This document shows positions 10,158-19,936 of a DNA stretch of 20,691 bases, in pieces; the first letter of the stretch is position 1, and the number at the start of each line of letters is the position of its first letter. The DNA lies in the NCBI GenBank assembly GCA_000787465.1, contig JSYX01000614.1, forward strand, positions 1 through 20,691, in the 5' to 3' direction. The DNA comes from Thermomucor indicae-seudaticae. Its lineage: Eukaryota; Mucoromycota; Mucoromycetes; Mucorales; Lichtheimiaceae. The notes under the pieces were generated by a model. It did no database searches and was not told the DNA's origin. It was given only the letters and a program-made list of their open reading frames with translations. The position numbers and the translations under genes are program-made.

Positions 10158-12464
10158 ATGCCTCGTAGCATGTCATCCGACTCGCAAGCTTTTGACTTGT
10201 CAGATTACTCTTACGTGATTGGCATTGGTAATTATTCCATCCTGATGAAGTTAGATGCCTATTCCGCGTTCTAAAAGTAGGTCCACTGACCACGTCATTA
10301 TTGTAGATTTTGGTACCACTTTCTCGGGCTGTTGCTACGCTTTCACAAGAGACAATAGTGAAGAGGTCTTTGATATAATACGATGGTACAAAAGAAAAGG
10401 AAAAGGAAAAGGATGCAGTCGTAAACGTTGAATACTGACGGCTGCTGATGCTCCTCCTTTCCCCTGAATCATTTAGGCCGAGACAGACGAATCCGTATCC
10501 AAAGACGCCAACGCTTTCTTTATATCCGCAAGGATCGACGAAATTGGCAGCTTGGGGCCAAGAGGCTCGGCGGATGGCAACGCGCCGCGGCAACGATCAT
10601 CTCTTGTCTCGATTTAAGCTTCATCTCGACGAAAACCTCGACCTGCCACCCCTACCAAACGGTCTGACGGCATTGGACGCCATCTCGCACTATTTGGAAG
10701 CTTTTCATGCGCATATCTGCAGCGAGCTTCAGCGCAGCTTTGCGTCTAATTATGACCAATCCAAATTTCGGTACTGTTTGACGGTGCCAGCCATGTGGAG
10801 TGATCAGGCTAAGGCAACGATGCGAGAGGCTGCGATACGTGCAGGAATCATTAACCGCTGGGATCACCCGGATCGTCTAATGTTGATCAGTGAGCCTGAA
10901 GCGGCTGCATTGTACTGCGAGAAAAAGTGCGAGCAGTTCAACTTGGGCCATGGGCAGCGGTTCATGATTTGTGACGCAGGCGGTGGAACAGTCGACTTGA
11001 TTGTGTTTGAAATTGATGACTCGGGCAGCAGGAGATCGCTGAGAGAAGTGACGAAAGGTCAGGGGGACTCGTGCGGTTCGACCTTTTTGGATGCCCAAAT
11101 GCGTGAATACCTGAAAAGCCGATTTTATGGCCTAGGGCGGATTAGTGACACTGCCATGGAATCCATGATGGAACATTTTGTGGAAGCAATTAAGGTGACC
11201 CTTGTATTATTATTATCATTTGCTGTTACCATATTTTAACATCCATCCCCTCTCCCCTTTTCCATCAGCCCCAATTTGAGGGAGACGAAGAACAATTTCT
11301 CCGTCTTCCTGCCACATTAGGCTTGGCGAGTATGGATGACCCAGCAGCGGGGATCGAAGATGGCAATTTGCGGATTCCAGCAGAAGACCTATGCGAGCAT
11401 GTGTTTGAACCAGTAGTTCAAAAAGTGCTTGACCTGATTGACGAACAAGTGCGCCAATCCCAAGTGAAACTCGATGCCATCTTTTTGGTCGGTGGTTTCG
11501 GTCAATCAGAGTATCTGCGCCGTCGGGTGATTGACGAGTTCTCCCGCCGTGTTGGTTTTATTGGTGTGCCGCCTCGCGGTGAATTAGCCGTTGTTCGAGG
11601 CGCTGTCTACTTTGGCTTGAACCCGCGCATGGTGACAGAACGTGTTTCTCGACGAACCTATGGTGTGGAGACTCGCATGGTTTTTGACTCGCTCCAAGAC
11701 CCGCCAGAACAATGCATTAAAGGCGACGACGGCCGACTATTCTGCAAACAACGCTTCAGTGTCTATGTGGAGAAGGGTCAAAGGATCAAAGTAGACGAGT
11801 GTGTTTCCAAGAACTTTATGATCGCTTATCCAAACGATACCGATACAGGTAAGCTCAGGTTCTCAATGTGTGTCGATTTGTGTTCATTTAGATTGATATC
11901 ATTCTAGATCTGTTCGCGTATGATGGTGATGGTCCCATTCCTCGTCTCACGACCCACCCTCAAGTCTTCAAGGTAGCGCGATTCCCTATCAAAATGCCGA
12001 AATTCCCTGGTGTTCAGAAAGGCGAGCCTATCTTCATGAGCATCAAAATGTTCTTCGGCCTGACCGAAATCAAGATTGAGGTGCATATCCGTGACAGAGT
12101 ATTCACCTTCACTTCCGCCTTTGAAACTTTGGAACGTGGTGTTCATGGCTTGAACGGGGCCATGCAAAACCTCAGTGTAAGATCGAACGAACTGGACGTT
12201 CCCCTCACACCACCCGCCACTAGCTTGTTTAGCAGTGGATCCAACTCCAACTTGTCGAGCCCCAACACCATGTCTCGACCACCCTCAATTCCAGGCACAC
12301 AAGATTATTCTTACCCTCCGCCTGCTTCCCGGTATGCTCGTAGTTACCGTGGGGACGACGATGACTCGTTTTATGACGGAGATTCGAGACACTCGGGTGG
12401 TATGCAAGGCAGCACTGCAAAGAAGTTGCTTGGAACTCTAAAGTTTGGCAGACGAAAGCATTAG
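10158..12464 (+). CDS. HSPA12-type Hsp70-like ATPase
   Basis: Five exons: 10158-10227, 10307-10385, 10477-11194, 11269-11848, 11908-12464; 2004 nt, 667 residues, close to animal HSPA12A (about 675). The actin/Hsp70 ATPase signatures are in order: phosphate-1 VIGIDFGTTFSG at 20-31 (split by intron 1 inside Asp24), phosphate-2 CDAGGGTVDL at 215-224, and adenosine motif LVGGFGQSEYLR with Gly364-Gly365. A canonical Hsp70 substrate-binding domain is not recognisable; residues 400-570 form the divergent C-terminal part typical of this group. The tail (about 573-667) is rich in Ser and Pro, has an acidic DDDDSFYDGD stretch and ends in a basic LKFGRRKH. Fungi often carry several such proteins of unclear function, probably cytosolic. 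Start is the first ATG of the frame; a second in-frame ATG is codon 5. Confidence 0.9.
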
Positions 12465-12815
12465 TAAAACATAATTTATTTTCATTCACGTACCATATCC
12501 CCACCCCAACTGCATTTTTTTGATTAATTTGCCCCCGCTACACAATCACACTTTCACTTGTCTGGGAATCAGCTTTCGGTCTGTATTCGAACTGTAATGT
12601 CTATATTCGCCCGCCCTACTTTATCACCTCTCTATTCTATCTTTTCTTTCAAAAACGCCAAAGGATATATAAAACTTCAAGCTTATCTTTCAGAATCTTG
12701 GTTTAGGTTGAGCGCCTTTAGAATTTCGGCTCCACGGCACAATTAGACATTGATGCCTTTTTCAGACGAAAGTACTGTAAGTGATCCAAAGGATGTAATA
12801 AGCCGAGAATGTGGT
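12465..12815. other. Convergent 3' intergenic stretch
   Basis: Spacer of 351 bp between the HSPA12-like stop codon and the stop codon of the thioesterase gene on the other strand. It is AT- and C-rich. Short ORFs at 12558-12746 and 12750-13007 overlap the opposite gene or lack any recognisable feature. Both 3' untranslated regions probably lie here; no canonical AATAAA was found close to the HSPA12-like stop. Confidence 0.5.
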
Positions 12816-14043
12816 TTACCTCGTAAGGGCCAGCAAATTACCCTCGAGATCCCAAACGCCACCACTACAATCGAATCGACCATTAATTATGTGGGGTGCT
12901 GTAATGCTCGTGAGGACTTCTTTTCCGCTAGATCTTCGCTTGAACTGGACTTCCAATTGCATGGTGGGGCACCAAACAGGTCCCTTTATCAAGCTTTTTT
13001 GTTATAATCTGTTTCGCGTGATAATAATATCGAAGCCCTGTGTACGAAGTACTTACTCCAAGAAAATCCCAGCCCAATAGAATAGGTGGAGTGACAAACA
13101 TGTCGCACCAATAAGGAATGCTCTTGAAATCCATGTCTCTACCATCGGCAAACCGGATCGACTGGTGGAATTCAGGTTTACCAGAGGAGCTCTTGTAATC
13201 AGGCGGCAGGCTCGACTTGTCCAGCAAGACATCTAGGTACTCGCCCATGTACATGTGCTTGTAAGGCTCCATGACGGCTCGGTTAGGTGGTTGCAATGGC
13301 TCATGAAAGTATGTGACGCCCTTTTCGGCGTCCATGTTGCCCATGGTAAAGATGGTGTGCACCTTTTCCACGTATTGTGATGGATCCCACTCCGTTAGGC
13401 TTGTCAAGACGGTGGCCGTCTCGATATTCTAAGCCAATGTGGTGAGCACCGTTCTCTCTTTCTTTCCTCTTTTATCTTGCCCCCACGTTTCCCTACCTTG
13501 GACTGAAGTAGACTGGCTCGAAGGACGCAGTAGCCCTTGGAACTCGTCTTGATGTCCTGGATCTCGACCAAAAATGGCCCAACTTCGGTCTTGCGAAGGT
13601 AGAAACAGTTGAGTGCAATGGGGTCCTTTTGATATCGATTCGCATACTGACGAAGCACGGCATCCGTAACCAGAGCCAATACATATCCTGGTCATTTGGC
13701 AAAGTAAGTATGTCCTCCATGGAAAGAGAAAACAAGTATATAATGCGTATTATTATTGTTACCGCCCTAGTTAAGAAAGAATGAGGACCATGGTGCAATC
13801 CATCCTTTTCTTTTAAAGCTTACATGAGGTACGTCACCAATACACCAGTTCTTTACAAACGTCCTTGATCAGTACTCAGCATTCGCCCCGCCTTTACAGG
13901 GAATTCAAGGCTCTTTTTCTTACCGGACTCGCTGTGCCTGCATAGTAATACGCACCCTGATCGGATTTGCCAATGTAGTTGGTATTCGTCACACGGTCGA
14001 ATTCATAAGCTGGATTCTGGTTACTGGATACAGTTTTGCTCAT
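12816..14043 (-). CDS. Thioesterase-like (acyl-CoA thioesterase, double-hotdog type) protein
   Basis: Six exons on the minus strand: 14043-13924, 13850-13824, 13766-13763, 13687-13497, 13428-13057, 12983-12816; 882 nt, 293 residues. The order of motifs fits the TesB/4HBT_3-like superfamily: YYYAGTASPNW, PHGGYVLAL (residues 48-56), the hydrophobic helix to NRYQ, a second half with FDCSGGVWDLEGNLLALTR at the C-terminus. Such proteins hydrolyse acyl-CoA or related thioesters; substrate and compartment are not evident. The third exon is a 4-nt microexon (GGCG) with proper AG and GT borders; without it the reading frame and the PHGGY motif both fail. The TAA at 12818-12816 follows ALTR directly. 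An alternative end through a 45-nt intron would give ALTSTFV, which I consider less likely. Confidence 0.82.
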
Positions 14044-14232
14044 AGTCGAAGGGAAATAAATAAGAAAGAAGGAAGGCACTCACAAGACACGAGGAAGTTT
14101 CTGTGTCACATTCACGATCCGCTTCTTTGTCAGCGGAATCCCCAAACTTTACCCCCGCAAGATCAGAGCACAACTAAGAGAGTCTATTGAGGTAGAACAT
14201 TAGACAACTGGAAAAGCAAAGTACATGGATGA

Positions 14233-14688
14233 TCAGGATGAAGACTTTTGGGCTAAATCGGTGTATCGTCGTTGTTGCTTTTTAGGTTTTCTTGATTCGG
14301 TTTCGGGCGCGTCATCGACCGTGCGTTGTCGTTTCTTGATAACATCCGTCTTGAGTGAAAGTGGTCGTCGAGCATGATGTAACTTGAGATATACTGGATT
14401 TTGAAGAAACATTCGCACTAGCTAGGAATGCTAGTTTGCATTAACTAAGGAACCGAGTTTGCGCTGTACAAGAGAGAAATTAACGCTGTTAGGATTCACA
14501 GTTTGCGTAGTAGTTTTGTTTTTCATGCTTACAATAGAGCAAAACTTGGCTCAGTTGATGCAAGCAAGCATTCCCGGTGGCACAAACATTTGCCTCTGCA
14601 TGAGTAATGGACCAAACCCAAAAAATGGATCAACGTCTTACCAGAGCGAATCTATGTAATCGTCAAGCCATCTTTGTAACGGCGACAT
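14233..14688 (-). CDS. Tentative small hypothetical gene, basic nuclear-type C-terminus; model unresolved
   Basis: Three coding-looking pieces lie in order on the minus strand. A possible first exon begins with ATG at 14688 (MSPLQRWLDDYIDSL) and ends in a GTAAGA donor near 14642. A middle stretch about 14535-14600 reads MFVPPGMLA in one frame and QLSQVLLY in another. A last piece, 14411-14233, contains FLQNPVYLKLHHARRPL followed by a very basic tail with KKRQR and RKPKKQQRR, reminiscent of nuclear localisation signals. I could not join them into one open frame: the middle piece needs a frame change or an unseen splice. It may be a real gene I have mis-spliced, or a decayed one. No family is recognised. 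Confidence 0.3.
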
Positions 14689-15226
14689 CTTTTTCTTGAG
14701 CAAAAGAGCAAGAGGACCGAGAAAGAAAAAGCAATTGTTGCAGATCAAAGGAGGGGAATGGGGTCTGCGCGCGACAGCAAGCGACTTCTCTGCCAGGCAT
14801 TGTTACCCTTTGTACCTTCAATGCGTGCAAAGTCGCCACCTGTTTGCCCACCGCGCCGACGAAAAGGCTGATATTGCTAACATCATGTAGTGAAAAAGAA
14901 TTGAAAATGAAGAGAGCAGCCTTCTATAATTAAAGGGTAAAACAGGATACGTCATGCTGCGTTTCAGCCAAGACTGTGTCGTCATAATTCGCAAATCGCG
15001 TTGCCGATGCTTGAGTGTCCGTGTACAGCCGTCATCATGCAGAAGTTACTATTTCATAAACGCAAAGTAATTTTAGAAGGCAACGCAAGATAGAACCAAG
15101 TGTCGGCCCAAATTGTTATGAGAACCGAAAGGGAAAATCCAGTATTCAGTCGGTTCCCTTCAACTACCGTCTTTTTCATATTGTCGTGCAACGAATGCTT
15201 TTTGTTCTTTTTTTATTAAACTGTCT
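14689..15226. other. Intergenic stretch downstream of the MAEA homologue
   Basis: No coding feature recognised over about 540 bp. Short ORFs on both strands near 14663-14890 overlap and lack domains. A minus-strand AATAAA (15217-15212) lies just 10 nt after the MAEA stop codon, rather close for a poly(A) signal. Confidence 0.4.
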
Positions 15227-16906
15227 CTAAGAGACAAATACTTTTTTGATATCGGTCAGCTTAAACACATCTCCCGTCTTGGGACATGTAATCAAGCCTT
15301 CCTGCTTTGCTGCCATATCTTGTAATGCCTGTTTCAGATTTGCAAACATCAGTAACACCCCTCTCACAGAAAGGAGGAGGGGATGGCTTACCTCAAAACT
15401 ATACACGTGGCCATTGGGTAAAAGCATCGGAGGATTATCTTCATTCATGATCTTGCCGCTAATGCGACACACAACTGTTGAGTTGACGTGATGACTTAGT
15501 GGAAGCCCCTCAGCTAGCTTCCCTAATGTATCTGTATCGCACACAGGACAGTCCACATTGCGGTTTGTTGGTTGATAGCACTGAGGCGTCTTTAGAGCGG
15601 ATAATCCAGCCTGCAAGGTTATGGACAATAATGGGTGCGAAGTCAACGAACAAAGTTTGTAGTTGTCCTCCCTGAATTGCGCTATTAATTCGGACCATCG
15701 GGCAGGGTCGTAAAGGTCCTACGGCAGTAGATGAAGTCTTCGGTTACTCATTCTTTCTCTCTATCTCCTCTGGGCCGACATACCTTGTAAGGTTGGCATT
15801 TAGTGTCGCTCTTGAATATCAGCAATGTCATCGCTTGCTGGATCCTTTTAAATTCTGTCGATTGCCAGGGAGTCAGATACTTTTTTGCATAAGCAATAGC
15901 CTCCATTCCTTTTCCGGCTCTTGCAAGTTCAATAAACTCTTGCAGTCGTAAATTGAACTCCAAAGTGCTCTGCTCAAACGAAGTCAGTAAATCCATATTA
16001 TGCATGATTGTCTGTATAGGATTAACTCACGTTCTGCTTCTTTAACGAGGAGCGGTTTTCTGAGCACCAATGGAGACACTCTTTGCAGCTGTGATTTCGT
16101 AGTGCTTCTTCGACCTTTTCCGATTGTGCGAAAAGTTGGACATCCACCATATCCTAGTTAATCCATTCATTTGTTTTAAGTGCCTCAACCCAACGAAATC
16201 TTTGTTCCTCTTATGCGCGACTTGCCTCCACATCATTTTCAGCTGCAACCCGCTTTGCTGTCTCTGTCAGTCCCTCGCGCAAAAGATAATCGACAATAAC
16301 TCGGTTTAATCGAACTTTACTCCAGTGTTGAAATTCAGGCGCTTTCACTGAAGTGACGTTGGATATCTCATTCAGGTAATGAACACGGGCCTTTAGACGC
16401 TTTGCATGAACCGCTTCTTCTTCCCAGTATTTCTCAAGCTATGAACCGCAACAACCCGCAAGTCTTGTTAACTAGGCCATATCGTTGAAATACATATATC
16501 ATTCGCTATCTTGCCTTTCGTTTTGTGTTCTCCAATTGTTGTAATAACTGGTCAATCGTCTGGCACGCTTGATCGGCCGTTATCTCATTACGCTCGGCTG
16601 CCTGTGCACAGCGATTTATCTTTTCCAATATGCTACTGATTTGAACTTCAAGAAATTTATTCGAATGTTTAACGGTTTTCTTCAATTGTTCATAAGGAAC
16701 CTATGAGAACCATTTGTTAGCATAAACGTCCAGTAGGTTTGCAAATACACACACGGCCCAGGAATTTCAAAAACAAAACACGCCAATGTGAACTCATTTA
16801 AGCTGTAAAATGACCCGACGGATTTTATGGTCTGAGAAAATGTGTGCATTACCTTGATGAGTGGCTGCTCCAAATCGATTATCTGCTCGCCTTTGATATG
16901 ATTCAT
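15227..16906 (-). CDS. GID9: MAEA/Fyv10/Gid9, RING-like subunit of the GID/CTLH ubiquitin ligase
   Basis: Seven exons on the minus strand: 16906-16853, 16700-16515, 16438-16226, 16153-16031, 15969-15784, 15718-15392, 15328-15227; 1191 nt, 396 residues, the same length as human MAEA. Residues 19-110 are coiled-coil-like (VPYEQLKK onward). LisH lies at about 118-150, CTLH at 152-210 and CRA to about 300. The C-terminal degenerate RING has CPVC (Cys311/314), HH at 330-331, Cys338, NEDNPPMLLPNGHVYS and ITCPKTG (Cys378). In yeast Gid9 pairs with Gid2 as the ligase core that degrades gluconeogenic enzymes; in animals CTLH has wider roles. Two introns (16154-16225 and 16439-16514) begin with GC rather than GT (GCAAGT and GCAAGA), while phase and homology demand exactly those borders. 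All other introns are GT-AG. It appears intact. Confidence 0.94.
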
Positions 16907-17429
16907 GGGAAGAAGAGGTTGTTTCAGCTGCCGACTGCCGAATTCGGCAATGTATGTGCAACCAGCAATCAGTCATCGGTACACTCTTTATGCGTGCCAA
17001 GGACGGTTCTTGGGCACTTCAGGTCTTGATGGAAGAACACATGAAACCCGTCCACACTAGCCACTGAGATTGTTATCCAAGACCTGTTGCGCTGAAGAAG
17101 AAACTGTATCTATTTACTTATGAACGTCATAAACAGTATTGTCAACGAAAAATATACAGTGTCACGGTCAGAAGAGATTTCTTTCTTCTTGTCCTTTTTA
17201 GAGCTCAGGTCCCAGGACACTTTGGACAACTTCAGAAGTCATTTACAATTGTGGACCTTTAGTATCCGTGCAATTACAGCAGACAATAGACTTGTGAGAT
17301 ATCTATTGACGGAAACTTGGTTTTCGAGAAAAGCGTGCATTGAGTCAATGACAACAAAGCGGAAACATTGTGCAGGAAGTGATAAAAACATATAGAGATA
17401 TGATAACAGAAATGCTTGTCTAGAGATCA
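16907..17429. other. Upstream region of the MAEA homologue
   Basis: About 520 bp with no supported gene. The minus-strand frame at 17239-17435 continues from the acidic reading to its right but becomes hydrophobic and feature-poor, so I treat it as non-coding. The MAEA promoter should lie within the first few hundred bases to the right of 16906; no specific site was recognised. Confidence 0.4.
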
Positions 17430-18390
17430 ACTTATCGGAGAGGTTTCTTGTTATTTTGACGCTTTGATGTTCTTCCTTTTCTGGAGCTTCTGGTGCAGAC
17501 TTTTCTGCTCTTAAACTTGAAGCGAGAACCACATCCTGATTGTTGTTGCTTTCTTTATCTTCGTTGCTATCCTGTAAGACAAAAGACTTCCTCTTATACT
17601 TGATGGTATTTCATTTTTCATATTCATCGGTAAGAACGATTGTTTTTAGTCAGCTTTCTGGGTTTCCGCCGCGCAACCGAATTTTCTTCATTCTCTCCAT
17701 TTTCCTGGCCTTCGTGTCTGTTCCTTTTGTTACCGTTTTTCCTGAGCTCGATATTTACCTTTGATTTGTGCTTTTATCCATTATGTGTATTCGCATAGAG
17801 CTCCTGTGCTTCATCGGTGTCGTAATAGACGAATATCGTCATCATCTTCATCATTATCCGACGAACTTCCACTACTACCTTCGTCATAATCATGGCCACC
17901 GGGTTCTTTTGGTTCGGAATCAGAACTCTCCTTATCATCACCTAATCGTTTAGTGTAGATTCCTTAGCTTCTTCATCAGATACGACGAAACCGTCAAGGT
18001 CACCATCATCTTGGGCGTCTTCCCTTCTCTTGTTTTCTTCTTTTTTCACTATCATCATCTTCAAACGTTGTTGTATTCTCAGCAGCAGCATGGTAAAATG
18101 CTCCACATTGGACACAAACGCCATCCAAGACCAGCTACGAACCGCATGCACTGCAATGGTTCCCAGATCAACCAATAACAAAAGTCGATGGGACCGGACG
18201 AGGGACCTCCCCACCTTACATGTCATCTTCCACATCTATAATATGTCTATGCTTTTCCAAAGGCGCAAACGCTCGGTTAAGCAATTCTTCGAATTGACGT
18301 TGACGCGGTTCCGGGTCTTCCGCAGACGCTGGCTCATCAAAGAGTAAAATGTGGATTGCTTGCACTAAAAGCCTTTCTTATTTGCCTTTT
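17430..18390 (-). pseudogene. Decayed gene: acidic protein with a CxxC...CxxC zinc-ribbon-like motif
   Basis: Read on the minus strand, protein-like stretches follow one another in changing frames. First comes FDEPASAEDPEP...FEELLNRAFAPLEKH (about 18345-18200). Then the CSACGS and CVQCGAFYH pairs (about 18150-18085), with a TGA before and a TAG between them. Next are an acidic GDLDGFVVSDEE (about 18000-17970), DSEPKEPGG...DNDEDDDD (17930-17840) and DEAQELYAN (17810-17785), each in a different frame, then a hydrophilic AEKSAPEAPEKEE piece (about 17500). One poly-A run (about 18045) is a plausible slip site. Alternative splicing can bypass a few lesions, notably a GTAAGG donor at about 18213 with an acceptor near 18135, but that removes half of the zinc ribbon. 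I favour an inactivated gene of unknown family; an intact, unusually spliced gene is not excluded. Confidence 0.45.
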
Positions 18391-18399
18391 TGCATTTAG

Positions 18400-18660
18400 C
18401 AAACCGGCTTCATTTCTCTTTATCGCACCCGCTTTGTGCATGCTGTACATTAAGCCTCGCTTTCAGCAACGGTTTGATTCCCCAGAAACTGTTGCGGTAG
18501 ACCGGGGTGTTGCAATACCCGGGTCAGAGGTCTGGTTCTGACCAGCGGGCTTGTTCAGCGCGTGGAACATTGCAATTCCGTAGCAACTCATTCAACAGAC
18601 TCTTTGGCTACGTCATGGCGCCCGTAAATGAGTAAGACGCCGAATTTGATGCTCCGTGCT
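18400..18660 (-). pseudogene. Coding-like or repeat remnant with several stops
   Basis: Minus-strand frames give GVLLIYGRHDVAKES and then, after a frame change, LLNELLRNCNVPRAEQ, PGYCNTPVYRNSFWGIKPLLK and CDKEK, interrupted by TGA codons. The middle DNA (18490-18530) resembles the sequence at 19515-19560 (shared TTGCAACAC, CCG and CCGC-AAC words), so part of this may be a transposon end rather than coding. The arms CAACAGTTT and AAACCGTTG also form an imperfect hairpin. Origin is unclear, and it could be the upstream part of the neighbouring zinc-ribbon pseudogene. Confidence 0.3.
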
Positions 18661-19041
18661 AATTAAATAAAAGCCATAGTAAAAGAAATCATTAAATTGC
18701 TATAGTTGTGATTCAGTTTCTGTGGAACGTTTAACATAACAGCTATTGTAAGCTTACATTAGATCAAGCAAGCATGTTTTCTGTCAAAGCACAGCAGGAG
18801 TCTGAACTTGATTACAGACAATTTGCAGAATAGCCCAAAGCCACATTCAAGCGTTGTATCGGAGAGCATCATACGCCCAAGGACCGTCCATAACCCAGAC
18901 CTTTACAAATAATGAATGAAAAACATAAAGGATCCGCTTGTATCTTGTTAACGAAGTTTTTTTTGCATCTCTGTATATCCACGGGCCATCTGGACCCGCA
19001 TCTACTTATATCAACGTTTATTTCGCATTTTTGAGATATTA
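18661..19041. other. AT-rich stretch without recognised genes
   Basis: About 380 bp of AT-rich sequence between the coding remnants and the MITE. The minus-strand ORF at 18869-19138 runs through the MITE and is a by-product of it. Nothing else is recognised. Confidence 0.4.
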
Positions 19042-19140
19042 CAGTCGTCCCTCGATTTTTTCCGCTTCGATTTTTTCCGCCCTCACGTTTTTCCGGCGGT
19101 TTGGAGGGCAATCCGCGGCGAAAAAAATCGAGGGACACTG
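19042..19140. mobile_element. 99-bp MITE with pogo/Fot1-like terminal inverted repeats
   Basis: The element begins CAGTCGTCCCTCGATTTTTT and its other end, read on the minus strand, begins CAGTGTCCCTCGATTTTTTT: inverted ends of about 23 bp differing by one missing base and one or two substitutions. It is flanked by TA on both sides (19040-19041 and 19141-19142), the target duplication of Tc1/mariner-pogo elements. The interior repeats TCGATTTTTTCCGC in tandem (from 19052) and adds further GC-rich complementary segments, so the whole unit can fold into a hairpin. There is no coding capacity. It would be mobilised by a transposase encoded elsewhere (inference). Confidence 0.8.
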
Positions 19141-19222
19141 TAATCTTTAATTGGTTAGTTTACATGCACTCTATTTATATTTTTCTATCATTCGGGCGTG
19201 GGGTAAAAGCTGTTCCATGTCG

Positions 19223-19567
19223 TCATGGTCTAAAAGGTCGATTAATGAGAATCTTTGCCGTCTGAAGCATAGCGATGTCTGGATCCCTCTGTAGTTCGTT
19301 TGTTAGGTCGATCCAGTTTAATTTAATGTCTTTTAGTAGCCTTTTAGCGGGATGTCAACAGTCAGACATGTCAGATCGGTATTTGATTTGTCCGAACTGG
19401 TCGCTAAGGGATGGTGAATTAGCATCCAATACAACACTTGGGAGTTGCAGATTGCGAAACAGCGGATGTTGCAAAAGCTTATAATAGACTTTATATATTA
19501 GAAGAAACACGTCGCGGAAAGCTGGAGTGTTGCAAACGCCAGTGTTGCGGGAATCGGGGGCTCACTG
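19223..19567 (-). mobile_element. Transposon-end remnant with a broken ORF
   Basis: At the right end, read on the minus strand, TA is followed by CAGTGAGCCCCCGATTCCCGC, resembling the neighbouring MITE's terminus and pogo-type ends. Subterminal GCAACAC words recur within the next 110 bp. A single minus-strand frame then stays open from about 19550 to the TGA at 19225-19223, apart from one TGA at about 19352. It includes LLQHPLFRNLQLPSVVLDANSP and, after the stop, KRLLKDIKLNWIDLTNELQ and TAKILINRPFRP. The residues look protein-like but I do not recognise a transposase motif. No matching opposite terminus was found for this end, so it may be truncated. Confidence 0.4.
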
Positions 19568-19936
19568 TAGAAAACAACGTGAGTTTCTGCATTCATATAT
19601 ACTTTCACTAATATCTGGTTACTTACGCCACAGAAACGTTCACGAATAGCAGCAACGCACTAATGATAAGAAGCATATGATTGAGCTGTAATGCTCCTAG
19701 GATGCGCTGTGGTATCGTTAACGGAAATCCATGTAACTCAGATCATCCACCTGGGATCAGATTGTGAGAGGATTAATCACGCGTAAACAGCTCATCATCC
19801 CCTATAGCACGGCATTAGAAAAAATATATCTGGACCATCTCCAAGCATAGAACCATAGGACTGGTCTCGAGAATAAACGTGGTCGTGACTCATCATAGCC
19901 TTGACCATCATTTTCTCTTGAGCTTTTTATAAAAAC
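19568..19936. other. Intergenic stretch
   Basis: About 370 bp with no ORF of note on either strand and no clear repeat. It lies between the transposon-end remnant and the stop codon of the small membrane protein gene, and probably holds that gene's 3' untranslated region. Confidence 0.4.

Noticed and set aside
12766..12816. Extra 3' exon of the thioesterase gene after a 45-nt intron
   Set aside because: It would replace the direct ALTR-stop by ALTSTFV-stop; the intron is shorter than all others and the added residues gain no similarity.
18460..18540. Possible tRNA B-box (GGTTTGATTCC at about 18470)
   Set aside because: No A-box at the right distance and no pairing acceptor or T-stem arms could be formed around it.
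17430..19567. RIP-like or methylation-driven C-to-T decay, since every stop seen in the remnants could derive from CGA or CAG
   Set aside because: Any TGA or TAG is one C-to-T change away from CGA or CAG, so the observation is not informative without an intact relative to compare.
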